Shown here piece after piece: positions 11,201 through 23,524 of a stretch of 64,000 nucleotides of DNA. The DNA is from Owenia fusiformis (taxonomy: Eukaryota > Annelida > Polychaeta > Sabellida > Oweniidae): NCBI GenBank assembly GCA_903813345.2, contig CAIIXF020000005.1:28277375-28341374 (forward strand). Reading direction: 5' to 3'. How positions within the stretch are numbered: the first letter of the stretch is position 1; every line of letters starts with the position of its first letter. The translations under genes and the position numbers were made by a program. The notes under the pieces were generated by a model, which was not told the DNA's origin, ran no database searches, and was given only the letters and a program-made list of their open reading frames with translations.

Positions 11201-14200
11201 ATTTTTCATTAAAAAAATATTAGCGCAGTGCACTGATAAACTTCTTTCTCCAAATCGAGACTTGTATTTTATTGAATCGGTCTACTGCACGTTATCCCTG
11301 CTTCGGACAATTTTTACATCTTGCAGATTTAAATGTCCTTTGAGCTGACTATGATATTTACAAAACTGTCTTTGATCCATTCTTGACAGCAAATGTTTAT
11401 AACGCTTTATTCTGCATACACATACCACATACAGTAAAACCTGGGTAAGTGGAACACCTTTAGTACCTCTAAAAAGTGTTCCACTTAGGAAGTGCTCTAC
11501 TTACAGAGATTCATTTAACAATTAATCAATGAGTTGCGGAACTGTGGAAAGTGTTCCACTAATGGAGGTGTTCCATTTAGAGAGGTGTTCCATTTTTTAA
11601 TGCAAATTATGTTGATAAAAAAGCTTGAATAAACAGTGAATATACAGTATTTTAATTGTCTCCCATAAAGCCACTGTATATTGTTTGACCAAAGAATTGT
11701 TGGCTACCTGCACCCGTGGTGCCATCTATCTTCACAGTGATACACATCTCCTGGGTGACGTCCTCCAACATGCACGAGACTTCAACTTTCACCAGGTTTC
11801 CCCGTAGATTGTCCCTGCTAGGTATGTCACCCTTCCACTACAATATGTACAATACATAACAAATATGACATCACAAATATTGATATACTTTATATTTAAG
11901 TCATCATCAATATAAATGATTATGAATAACCTTACAAGGATAGGTCCAAATATTGAAAGTCAAGCCTCAGTCATATTTGTTCTACGGGTGGCGTACACCA
12001 GCCGTAGCTTCATCAAATCTATATGGAAAATCTATATTGTACTGCTTATTCCTATACTTTATCCTGTACATTTCTCTCAATTCTGGGAAGTACAACCACT
12101 GTATGGTTGCTGTAGATCAAATGTGACTAAGGCATTAGTTTTCTTTGGCAAAATATTAATTTTACTGTTATATAAATATATTTATGTGATTTCAATAAAA
12201 ATTAGAATTCATATAATCTCACCTCTAGGTAGAGCTTCCCCTCTATGGGCACAATTAGAAGGCCACGCCCATATGTGATACTGTCCCATGTATTGGACTC
12301 TCCCAGAACAGAGACTGTTCCAATAGTACACTCTGCCATACCACTTAAAGCAACTGTACCATTGGCTGGAAAACAAATAAAAAAATTAGACTTCTTGTAA
12401 CATGTTTTCTTGTTTTGCATTTTTGAATCATCTGAGATTTGTATTACAATGAATTACAGTATGTCCTTTGAAAGCAAAAGGAGAAGTTCTGAATATTCAT
12501 GCTGAGATTTCATATCTAGTGTCATGTTTCTTTTGGTGTATCATTAAATGGTATCCTAACATAACATGTCCTTGTAAATTCCCTATTTAGGTGTTCATAT
12601 CAACTGCTCAAGGTGATCCTCACAAGCATGAACCGCACATTCAAATATTCTCACCGATAAACGTGGTCATTCGGGTATTCATAAAGTATTCAAATACTGT
12701 TTTTTTCCGCTGACAAAACCTCTTCAAAGAAGCTCAGATTTTATCAAAAAAATAATGAGACATGTAGACGAAATAACCAAATACTGGGTGTGAGATCTTG
12801 TTCATCTCAAAAAGAAAGATGTTAGGGTTATCTACCATGTTGTGTTCAGGTGAAGATAACAGTTTGAAATGTGCATTGGACTGAAAACGCATTTACTACA
12901 TCATAAAAACATGCATAGAAAAACTGTCTTAGATCAGCTAAGCCATATCAATATTGAAGTAAAACACTCATCTGTCATGCTGAGTTCAAACCTATAAATA
13001 ATGAAAGTTATGGAGTTTAAGCTCTAATCTTTTAAGTTATAAGGTCTCTCCTTTAACTTCTTGGCATTATCATACCAATTATCCACATAATAAAATATTA
13101 AGATGGATTGTGCTAAACAACTCAATTGATTGTGTATCACATTGGTTTATGTTATCAGCATGAGCGATAATCTGCCCAGGTTGTGATGCTTAAATATGAG
13201 CAGAGGTTCAACAAGAGAAAACTACTGAGTATGACACTACTGGGTTATAAGGTTCAGCCAATCCTCAAACAATACACAGGGGAAAATAAGTCATAACATT
13301 TTACAAGGTTATATTTATTAAAGCTCAATTAAACCGTATCCTCTCAATCAGTACTTGAAATGTTAATCTCAAAAATCCAGCCTTGATCAAATAATCATGA
13401 TCTCTTCCATACAAAATCATAAAAAAAATCATACAAGTATAAACCTTTATCAACTGAATTATAGAGAGATTTCGCAACTCACTTGTAGCATATATGGGAA
13501 TAATAAACATGCTATAAGTGAGAAGCAAAATTCTCCCTATTATCAAAACATTTTGCTTTGAGTTGTTTAAGGTTGGTATTATAATGCTTCAGCTTTTGAT
13601 ATGATATCCAAAATACACACCTATTAACTTATAAATGAAGACATTTCCTGTTGTCGTAAAATGTGGTCACATTAATGACAAAACCCATTTATACGCGTCA
13701 TCAATATGCAAAACGAAGAAGATTTGTATTTTGATGGTAGATGATATATTGATCTTTTGATTTCATTAAAAATAACAAATACATAAAACAAACAAGTAAA
13801 AGGGACTTACAGTTTGAGTACAATGGTGAACTTGGGATAATTTTGTTGCCAGTCCTTGGCAAATATATGACAGGTGGTGAACTGGAACCACTCCCCATCT
13901 GGAGACTTTGGCACTCTGAAAGTTAAATGCATAACTTATCTTGATTGAAGTCATTGTTTAACATTCAACATTTGGCTGAGCTTTATTTCTACTGATATCA
14001 ATATAATTTATTACAGAAGTAGATCCTCAATCGCTTTTCAGCATTGTAGAAGAGCATTAATTTTTTATTTGACTAAATAAAAGGCCATTCTCCTTTTTCC
14101 AGAATGTTAAAGGCCCCATATAAAGTTTAAACCACTTTGGCTTATATTGAAGTCTTACCCAATGTTATCAAAGTGTGATATGTGAAACTTTTGTATTAAT

Positions 14201-14870
14201 TTTGAAAAGTGGTTTTTGAAGGATTTTTTAATCCAAAAATCATGAATGTATTTATAGCTAAATTTTAGAGGTCACACATATCTTTTAATGATCCATAATT
14301 CATCCAAATACATATATAGCATGTTTCTTTATTGAAAAAATGAAGAAAAATTAGTTGATAAATAAGCAAGGAATAAACTCATCCATGCATGAAAGAGATT
14401 CAGAGAAAAATGCACGATGATTATCACTTTTAAAGTCAGCGAATATAGTAAATGAATTATAAAAACATATTTTCAAATTTTGCATGGGGCCTTTAAAGGC
14501 ACATTTTATCTTATGGCTGAAATATCTCGTTTCAAAAAGTGAAATCCAGCAAGTTACAAAGGCAAAGTGAAATATCTATTTAAAGCTTTTACTCACCAGG
14601 AATAGCAATAACACAGGTATCCACTCCCTGGTGGTATGTGAGGTAGGGTGAGCGACATACACACTTGCACCTATCCCCTGATGTTGGCAATTCTGCCCTA
14701 CGAGCCTGGCAGTAACTGGACATAAAACAAGATGGGGTTTGGAAGGCATCCCCCAAGTACAATTCTCTCTTAATCTCTACAGCATGTGATTGTGAAATCA
14801 TCATTCCTAATAATGTACATATCAGTGTCACCGTGGGATTCCTTTTGGCCATTTTCATCTTCCTTATCAT
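8271..14870 (-). CDS. Type I membrane protein with Cys-rich ectodomain and long acidic tail, unrecognised family
   Basis: Seven exons in transcript order: 14870-14597, 13915-13811, 12365-12223, 11837-11708, 11004-10742, 9970-9920 and 9332-8271. All have GT/AG borders and consistent phases, giving 675 aa. A signal peptide (hydrophobic about residues 13-30) is followed by a Cys cluster (SCFMSSYC, RCKCVC, DTCV, ECQS). Next comes a region with AEC and SCML...EMC cysteines that looks beta-rich, then an acidic/PPKPTTTTTVPPP stalk and one TM helix at about 253-278. The juxtamembrane stretch is YCRYADKKEIEKRM. The tail of about 395 aa is rich in Asp, Glu, Lys and Asn, with EDN repeats, KKRVSF near 334-339 (an RVxF PP1-docking consensus) and a C-terminus ending KSVYW. 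A receptor or adhesion role is inference. The CxCxC ectodomain plus single TM made me think of Drosophila Shavenoid, but I cannot confirm this. Upstream Met codons MIRKM/MKM/MAK are all possible starts. Confidence 0.82.
11045..11400. repeat. Diverged copy of the 20381-20775 MITE family, in an intron
   Basis: It begins AAAAGGCTATTCTCGGTTTGG and shares with 20381-20775 the segments ATAGTCATAATTTAATTTGG, AAATATTAGCGCAGT and CTTGTATTTTATTGAATCGG. The right terminus is lost. Confidence 0.75.
11430..11603. repeat. CAGTAAAACCTG-family MITE copy
   Basis: It starts TACAGTAAAACCTGGG and contains the family's GTGGAACACCTTTAGTACCT and repeated GTGTTCCACTTA/GGTGTTCCA motifs. It is related to 22301-22460, 22477-22621 and 28668-28781. 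The right end is unclear. It lies in an intron of the minus-strand membrane-protein gene. Confidence 0.7.
14107..14496. mobile_element. TTAA-flanked MITE (AGGCCCCAT ends)
   Basis: Positions 14111-14492 have inverted ends AGGCCCCAT/ATGGGGCCT and are flanked by TTAA on both sides (14107-14110 and 14493-14496). TTAA duplication is the mark of piggyBac and Kolobok elements. It lies in the first coding intron of the minus-strand membrane-protein gene. No coding capacity is seen. Confidence 0.75.
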
Positions 14871-17800
14871 AGATGGAACCCAAGTTAATTCCTTTGAGCT
14901 GCCATGAATGGAATGCCAGATTTTCTTGTCTTATCCTTCTTAAAGTATTCTCCCTATTTATACAGTTTTTGATGTTTTTTATCCAATTGACACTTTTATT
15001 AGTTTGGCCTTATTAGTTTCGACAACATGAGTAAGCTTCATATTCAGGTGTTCTAGGCATCTGAAAAAGTGGCTGATGTGTGGCAGCAATCCCTGAAATA
15101 TATTTCAGAATAATTCTTAAACTAAATTATTGCTGCAAAGAATTGTTGTTTTTATTTTAGAAATATTTTTCATTCACGAAAGTAAAAATTGAAGATTATA
15201 ATTATTAGTCAAGTGTATTAGTGTATGATTGTAGAAGTGTTTAGGATGATATATTTAATTCAATAATCCAAGGAATAATTATAGGGTATAAAATAAATTC
15301 ACATTTTACAGTATAGCTGTAGTATACTAAAAACAAAACAATAATGGAAACTGAAGTTCTAATTTTAGTTTCAGGATAATTGAAGTCTGAAGGTATTTTC
15401 TTGTAAACAAACTTAAAAATATTCACTGTATTAGTAATTAACCTTTCTGAATACCATATTCCCTTAAAACATTTTAAGATGCCTTTAAAATGGTTAATAA
15501 ACATTTTATCCTCCGACTGTGTTTTTGAATACAAAGAAAAATCCCTTATAACTTTTTTTAAATTTGCAGAAAATGGAAAACATTACCATGTTTAATTCTC
15601 TACTTAAATGACCCCAAAAAACTGTTATATGACATGCACATATGTATGTATAACTGTATAACTACAAATTAGATGTTTAGTTCTATGACATTTATAGTTT
15701 ACCTATTTTTCATACAAGACACCATCTTTAAATTAATAATCAGGTTATCAATTTTCAAAACATTGAATTGAAACATTAAAATATGTATTCAAGTCAAATA
15801 GATTAATAGGGTGCAATATTTTGACATCAATACTAAACATTTAACAGATATAGTAATTCATTCACAAATCAACAACATCAAAGGTTAGAACTCGACCTGG
15901 CCTTGGGTCGTTCTTATAATCATCCACATTCACTATTTATAGTAAAAGTATTAAGGGTAACATATAATTATTGAGTGTAACACTAATATGTGTTAACCAT
16001 GACCTTTCCTTGTCTTCATATCAAGATTTTCTTAAATGAACTGTATCCAGTTGGTGTCGTACACTTTTACAGTAATAAATTAGACTCATACTTATTTTGA
16101 TAATAAACACAAAATAGGAGCTCTATTAGTGTATGTATACTGACTGTATTAGCAGGAGTTCAGCAAATAAAAAATTCTTATCCATTCAGAAAATGTTTCA
16201 TTTTATTGTTTTAGCACCATATATAGGATTTGACATATAATTGATATCTGTTCTTTACTTATTGAATATGCACAATTTTTTAAAAAACACAGCACAATCC
16301 AATGATCTACAAACCTTATAAAACCAACAAAAATAACAAAAATAACAAAAATAACCTATTGCGAGACATCAATTTCTTATTTGAAAAATATACTTTTAAT
16401 AACATACTTTTAATAAGGTGCTTAAACCCCATATTCACAAACAAAAACATCAAACTACAAAATAAAATAAACAAAACATACAAATCTAAAAAAACAAGCA
16501 AAACATCGCTTACCTGAACTAAGCCTTAATGCAACCATGTAAAACTGAATTAGGATGATTAGCAATGGATTCAGCCAACTGCAACCACGTGTACATGATG
16601 CGTTGATGGCTCACATCCTTCCCAATCACAATTGCTGGCAATTATACCTACAAAACACAACAGGACACTATACCACTGGCAAGCGAGCTCCCTTTTTAAG
16701 ATTCAATGTGAAATGCTATTGACTTGAATTTGAATGACAAGGTTCATGCTTTCGTATGATAGAAATAAGAAAATATAAATAATGATCATTTGTATATGAA
16801 TGACACTAAAATTCGTCAACGAAATGTGTGTGTATTGAAACCTACATGTGTATTTAATATAAATATTGATAAAGTATGCGCAACATATTGACAAGGTTCA
16901 GTTCTGTAAGGGAGAAATTGAAGAGGTTAGCCCAAGTTGCCTATATGTTTTTATATAGATTTATATCCATATCCACTCCTAATCTAAGCTAAAGTCCTTC
17001 AAAAATAATAGATTTCACACGACAATAAATGTTACAGTACATGTATATAGATTGTCACATAACAATGAACACTTGTGATTGATGAATTGTAGCTTTTCTC
17101 ATACCTTTTGCCAAATGTCTCACTTCTGTGTCAAAACTTTATACAAACAAATATGAAACCAATTTCAACATCCATCTTACTATGATTTTGTTTTCTTGGG
17201 TTGCCATACATTTATGTTTTAATGTTTTTTCAAATAATTTTTTAATTTTTTCAAATTTTGAGATTTACTAATGCAAATTAATGTGACATGTAATACTGGG
17301 ATCTTCAAAAAGTCCCCCATTCATAATTCTAAATTTTCTCATTGCCTGCATTTAAGTTTTACTAATATCAATATTTGAATGTGAACATAAGGTTTAAATT
17401 ACAATTACATTGGTTTGTAAATTATTGCTCCAAAACCTGCAATTTTGAATTCAAATATCTCTATTCTCATGAGAAAAAAAGGTTTATATATTCATCAAAA
17501 TATGGGGGTGGGTGTACATAATGGCACATTGTACCTTTTTATTCTTTTCATTGAAATACAGTGTTTTCATGAATAAAACATCTTAAAAATTAGTTTCATG
17601 CTTTCTTACCATTACAAGTTTTTGAATTGCCATATAGGATTTAACACCCCCACTATATTCAGTAAAACATCTTAAAATAGTTGTCCATTCAAACATTATT
17701 TCAGTGTAGTTTGTTTGAATTATTTTGTAGTATTCCTTTATTCCAAATCCTCCAACTGCTATGTTGTACTTATTTTTTGATGTTTTCGTTACACGTTTTG

Positions 17801-19671
17801 AAGAAATTTGTCAACATAGGTTAATAGTTCTTTATAATATTTGCAGTATTTTTCTAATATATTATCCAGAGTAACTGCCAGCTGCTTAAGCCAATGTTAT
17901 TCTATGAGTTAGCGCCAGCTTACAAATCTCATTTAAGACTATATAAACCCTTTATCAAGAACTTAACATTACCCAGATTTACTCATTAAGCCCAAAACTT
18001 ATGAATTCAGAAATATATATGTGGCTGTCAAAAGAACACCATGCTGCTTTATTCATTATTCTTGTGCATAAAATCCCAGAGTGTGGTCTTAACTGGCAAT
18101 AAAAAACATAAATTGGTAACCTTGGAGAAAAGAGCATCAAATGCATTCAAAGATTTATTTAGATCATTTTAGCAAACATAAAAGATTAGATTAGAACAAG
18201 AATCAGGGCTTTTTAACAATCAAAATATAATATAATATGATATAACACAATCATGTTGTCAGATCTTGGCACTATTTTGCTCTTGCATCTGCAAAAATTT
18301 CAAGTTGAACAGCTTAGCGATTTTTCTGGAATTTTGAAAAGAAGCACTCATGCACCCACTCACTTTTCAAATTGTCAAGACATGACGTATGACCCAAAAA
18401 CCTTGGGGCAATTATTGAGGTTAGTGTATTGTGACTGCATTATTTCAATAGATTACGCCCTCAATCATAATAGCAAGAAAAGTCAGTCAGATCCCAGAGA
18501 GAATTTTCTCTTGTGGTTTAGCCACAAAAACAACTTCTAAGTCAACGAATCTGATAAACAAACATAACATGTATTCAATGGGATATAGATGTGAATCTAA
18601 TAATTTCAAAATGATGAGAAAAGCGAGAGCATGAAAGTTGATAAATCTTACATGCAACTGTCAGAAAGTCTTTCACTTCTTTTCAGCTGACAACTCATCA
18701 CATCAGCATCACACATTAATAACTTTTTAACACTGTTCACTTTTTGATACCTACATTGTGAAGATAAAAGTGAAAGTGCAGCCTATGTGTGTTTAAATGT
18801 GACGTGATGATAAACTGGATGTACAGAAATGAACGAATAAAAAAGTAATGAAGTGTCTTTTAATCATATTAATGTTCTAATGAAACAGATTAAAATGTAA
18901 AAACAGTATCAAAAAATAATTTTAAATCAAACAATAACCCAAAAACATAGAAATGTTGAAACCAACAAGACCATCAGTCGATTGACAATACTCAAAAACT
19001 GTAATGCTGGAAACACAATACAATTATATGTCATATTCTACAAGTGAATATGTCATATACCACAGGTGTACATGACATATTCACTAACCAATGAGAATGC
19101 ATTTTGGAAGTATGCAAGTCAATTGCATCGATATGATTGAACCAAAGGGCACTGAAGTCAGGGACAGCATCTTTTCCATTCAATTGAGGTTGGGCCATTC
19201 AATCGAGGTTGGGTCATGCAGTCGAAGGTAAGCCATACAACCGAATTTTGCCGATTCAATCTGATGGAGAATGTCGAGCCTCTCTTTTTGACCAATGAGA
19301 GACGTCCTCTTCACATTTGTGGCCAAATTCGTTTGCAAATAAAATCTTCGGCAGTCTCCAGCTTTTCTTTCAGGTATCTTCAGTTGCAAGCCAAAAGTCG
19401 ACACCCATTGAAATCATGTTCTCACTTCTGGAATATGTCATACTCACCTAGTACATGATTTCATTCTGTGTTTTCATTAACTAATACTCACCTGCCATAT
19501 ATTGCAAATACCATGTGTGCAACAAAGAATATATGGCACATTTGGTGTAACAAAAACCAAGAAAGATCACATAAGAATATACATAGGCTATTTATTTACT
19601 GGGAGGGATTGAATATGGATTTTATTCTGAGGGCCCTCAGGAAATATATTGTTTACAAAGGATGAATAAAC
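14871..19671. other. Repeat-poor 5' flank of the membrane-protein gene, mostly featureless
   Basis: AT-rich sequence in which I see no coding exon. A simple AACAAAAAT repeat lies at about 16325-16355. A possible non-coding first exon (minus strand, about 16650-16514) ends in CAG before GTAAGC and could be the 5' UTR of the gene ending at 8271; this is weak. A short ORF at 18253-18540 has no recognisable domain. Short degenerate repeats (GAGGTTGGGCCATTCAATC type) lie at 19170-19240. Confidence 0.4.
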
Positions 19672-19871
19672 CATGGGCGTAGCGCTATTTTTCTAAGTAG
19701 TACGCAACAACCACGGGAACAATAGTTGAGTGAATCAAAAAACGAACATTCATGGGGGTCTGGGGGTCTCCCCCAGGAAAATTTTGAAATTTGGTTGTAT
19801 TTGGAGCGAATTTGCAACCATCTGGTACGCCTGTGCGTACCCAGCATACCAGGCGCTACGCCCATGTAAAC
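19667..19871. mobile_element. 195-bp MITE with CATGGGCGTAGCGC ends and 5-bp duplication
   Basis: Positions 19672-19866 have 14-bp inverted ends CATGGGCGTAGCGC/GCGCTACGCCCATG. TAAAC is duplicated perfectly (19667-19671 and 19867-19871). An internal GGGGGTCTGGGGGTCTCCCCC segment is GC-rich against its AT-rich surroundings. Confidence 0.85.
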
Positions 19872-20017
19872 CCATATTCAATTCTGGCCAGTAAATAAGC
19901 TTTTTATCCCATGATATCCATGACTCTCTACATGAAATCATATAAGCTGATTGCTCAGCTCAGATTTCTGTGCTAGAGCATGATGAAATTACAATTCATT
20001 TAGAAACTCTTGCCTAC

Positions 20018-20235
20018 CTGGAGTGATGAGATTTCTCATCACCTCAGAAATGACTTTGAAACCCAGAGTGACAAGATAATCTGTCACAAAATTGTTCACT
20101 AAAATTGCTCTTATCTGAACAATTTACATCCAATTTACACAAAACTATTTTAAAATGTGTAGAAATGATCTCTGCAGACTAATCACAGTAAATTGAGCAT
20201 CCAGTAAAATGTCATAAGAGCCCAGGACTCGAGAT
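20018..20235. repeat. Truncated copy of the 58647-58938 MITE family
   Basis: It shares, in opposite orientation, the palindromic TGATGAGATTTCTCATCA core, ACCTCAGAAATGACTTTGAA, CCCAGAGTGACAAG and the terminal AGAGCCCAGGACTCGAG with the full copy at 58647-58938. Confidence 0.65.
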
Positions 20236-20380
20236 GCGGCATGGCTTCACACAACTTACATTCCAAAATCTCTCTATTTTGTAACTTTGTTTGGAAATTG
20301 TTTTTAGTATCATGTGTTCAAGGCATATAAGGTCATTTGAAAACAATCAATTAAACCAAAAAGATAATTCATAAAAAAGA

Positions 20381-20775
20381 AAAGGACGATTCTCGGTTTG
20401 GAGAACGAAGTTCTTCAATCTAAATGAGCATTATCCCTGTTTCGGACAAATTTGATTTTTTTACATAATATAGATTTGAATGTTTTCTTTTGAATAGTCA
20501 TAATTTAATTTGGGTAATATTTTTAGATTTTTCGCAAAAAAATATTAGCGCAGTACACTGATGAACTTCTTTCCCCAAAATCAAGACTTGTATTTTATTG
20601 AATCGGTCTAATTGAGTGTTATCCCTGCTTCAGACCACTTTGTTATTTTTACATCTTGTAGATTTAAATGTCCTCTTTTGAATATTTATAGTTTAATTTG
20701 GGTAATATTTCTATATTTTTCATGAAAAAAATTATTAGCCCAGGAGACTGTTCTCCAAACCGAGAATCGTCCTTT
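20381..20775. mobile_element. 395-bp MITE with 26-bp terminal inverted repeats
   Basis: The left end AAAGGACGATTCTCGG plus TTTGGAGAAC is matched by GTTCTCCAAACCGAGAATCG plus TCCTTT on the right. The interior is two imperfect tandem halves, each with a TTATCCCTG(C/T)TTC motif, ATTTAATTTGGGTAATATTT and a poly-A/T segment. A diverged relative is at 11045. I could not define a target duplication with certainty. Confidence 0.8.
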
Positions 20776-22300
20776 GCATAAGTCTCAATACTCTTTTCAA
20801 ACACTTGGCAACATCAATTTGTGGCCCACCATGCAATTGGTTTCAAATACATGTATGGTACCTACTTTAACAACAACTTTTTTAACATGCAAAATGTCAC
20901 CAACTGCCATTTGTTACAGATGATGAACTTCAAAAGCCAAACACCATCCACAAAAAAGTTGGAGACAAGAACAATACCACTTGTAGGGATGACACAAAAA
21001 TGATTGCAAATCCAAATATTAATCTCATGATATAAACCCCACATAATGATGATCAAAACATTCTACTCGAAATAAATACCTGTACTTGGCAAAATTTCAC
21101 TCAACACAGTATCATTTCCCTTTCATATCACTTCAACTCCAAATGTGTCCAGTGTAAGCCTTAGGAAAACAAAATAGGTGACAGCCACAAATTGAAAGGT
21201 TTATGGTCTCATTCTAAGGTATTACAACTGGGATAGCAACACCCTTTCATAACCCACAAACAGCCAGGTACGCAACCCAAGACTCCAAAAACATGATTGC
21301 CCAAAACACTGTTCATGGGGAGCAAGGCACCCCTCCCCCTATATTTTATATACTTACTTGGTCGTGTGAATTCCCGATTAGTATATACAAAAAAATAAAG
21401 GGAGAGGACAACTTATTCCCAGTGATACTATGATCCTATATCTAGTGTCATCCTTCAATTATACATTGATGATTAAGATAAATAACCAAGATACGCGAAT
21501 AGGAGTGAGTTGTCTCAATTATTTTTTGAGATTGTGCAGTGTTGTGTATATAAAATATGTGCAATAAAATAATAAGGCAAAACACATGCAGATGCTTATT
21601 AAGTACTTTATACACCGCAGAGGCTTACCTTCTGGGGGGGTCAAAATTGCTGGCAGGGACAGGGAAGGTGGTAGGTACCCTGGGGTGAAGGGTTATTTCA
21701 TCATTATGTAAATCCCTATAAAATAATATAATAATTTTAGGGTAACATGAACTTTAAAAGTCTAGAATGTGAATTCATGTCAAGTCTTGATTCCCTTCTC
21801 TAATCGCCATCCAAACCAGATGCAGTTTAAGGAAGGTCATGCAACATAATATAAAATAATTAGAATACGTGCATAAGACTTTGAAACTTTCAGAACACTC
21901 TACACTAGTACTTCCGTAATAATTCAATTTGCTTTGACATGATTTGGGCTATCGTAAGGGGATGAAGCCACCATGTCTTATAAATATAAATATGGGAAGT
22001 ACATAATACATATATACTGCATTGGCGGGAAAAACTTGAAATAATAGAAAAGAATAGTTTATTTATACAAAATTTTATCTTACCAGTTGCTGGAAGAACA
22101 TGCTAGAAATCCAAATGTTAATTAATAACATTGTGTCACATCACATCTCTGGCTTAACAATCAGTCAATAATTCAATAGTTCAATAATGGCAATAATAAT
22201 CCTTAATATTAATAAATGAGCATGCAAAAAAAGATCAACAATGACCTGTTACATTACATGGTCTCATTTACACAATATCCTAGAGATCTGAATAATCATA

Positions 22301-22460
22301 CAGTAAAACCTGTAATGTGGAACATCTCTGTAATTGGAACACTTTTCCATGTCCTGATACCATTAACTTAATATAAACTGAACCTCTATAGGTTGGACAC
22401 CTCCAATGTGGAACAGTATTTTGAGGTACCAAAGGTGTTCCACTTGTACAAGTTTTACTG
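22301..22460. mobile_element. CAGTAAAACCTG-family MITE
   Basis: Ends CAGTAAAACCTG/CAAGTTTTACTG are inverted. The interior carries TGGAACA and GTGTTCCACTTG motifs. It is preceded by TA. The adjacent element at 22477 belongs to the same family. Confidence 0.75.
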
Positions 22461-22476
22461 AATTCAAATTCATATA

Positions 22477-22621
22477 CAGTAAAACCTATCTGAGTGGAAC
22501 ACCTTTGGTACCTTTAAAATGTGTTCAACTTGGGAGATGTTCCACTTATAGAGGTTTATCTAACATTGAATCAGTTGGTCTTGGGACTCACAGAAGTGTT
22601 CCACTTCTAGAGGTGTCACTG
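22477..22621. mobile_element. Second CAGTAAAACC-family MITE, adjacent copy
   Basis: It starts CAGTAAAACCTATCTGAGTG after TA and ends GTCACTG before TA. It shares GGAACACCTTTGGTACCT with the copy at 11430. TA flanks suggest a Tc1/mariner-type origin. Confidence 0.7.
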
Positions 22622-23524
22622 TATTTAGGTTATAATTCACATAGGCCACAAAATGGTTTGATTGCTTCCCTGTTCCCCTTTACTTGATTTTCACATACCG
22701 TGAACCCTTATTAACTAGACTCATTCTACAACTATAGCAGTAAATGTTAAAGTTCTGATATTGATCCTAACATCTCTAACCTCTTTTATGGCCATTTAAA
22801 AGCAATTTGAATCTGACATGAATGTTAGTGTGTCATGATTTTAGAAAACAGATTTGTTCATGTCTAATTTGTTTAAACTGTGTAAATGAAGTCCAGATTT
22901 TGCAAAGGGTATTGTGTTAAGTATTTCAACCCAGCATGACAGAATGGTATTTCTTTTCTATATTGGATATATTCTATACCACAATAATTAACAAGCCTTA
23001 CAGAAAAACTGTCAATGACCAGTGGTCTGGCCATTCATTTGGCGCCTGCTTTATACCATCTTGAACTACCTTTAGTATCCCCTACCTGTGTAGACACAAA
23101 GAAAGGTATAGAATGACCAGTGACAAACTTTTCTTTCCTTTTAAGATATGGACAGATGTTGGCCCAGACTGAAGTAAATGTAATTTGAAGAAACGGGAAA
23201 TTTACATTCACTCATTCAGTATACACAGTTACATGAATATCAACATAATAACAATTCCCAAAACCCGTAAGTTGTTTATCATGTAACTTAGTTTACAGTC
23301 AGGAAATATCAGAGGAATGGATAATATAGAGATTTATGATTTGTTATTTAATGTTTTCTGCAGGAGTATGGACAAAAGAACCAGATTTTAAGGTATGGGT
23401 CAACATAGAGAGTTGTTTGCCCATTATTTTCAGCTTTATCCCAAGGAGGATTGGCTCCCAGAATCGAAGTTGATATTTTCCAACAATGTTCATACTCTGA
23501 ACTTATAACCGATTATAAATTCAA

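Noticed and set aside
18253-18540. 95-aa open frame starting ATG
   Set aside because: No recognisable domain, splice context or repeat; length is within chance expectation for the amount of intergenic sequence.
19180-19404. 74-aa minus-strand frame and overlapping plus frame
   Set aside because: Both strands open over low-complexity repeats; no domain.
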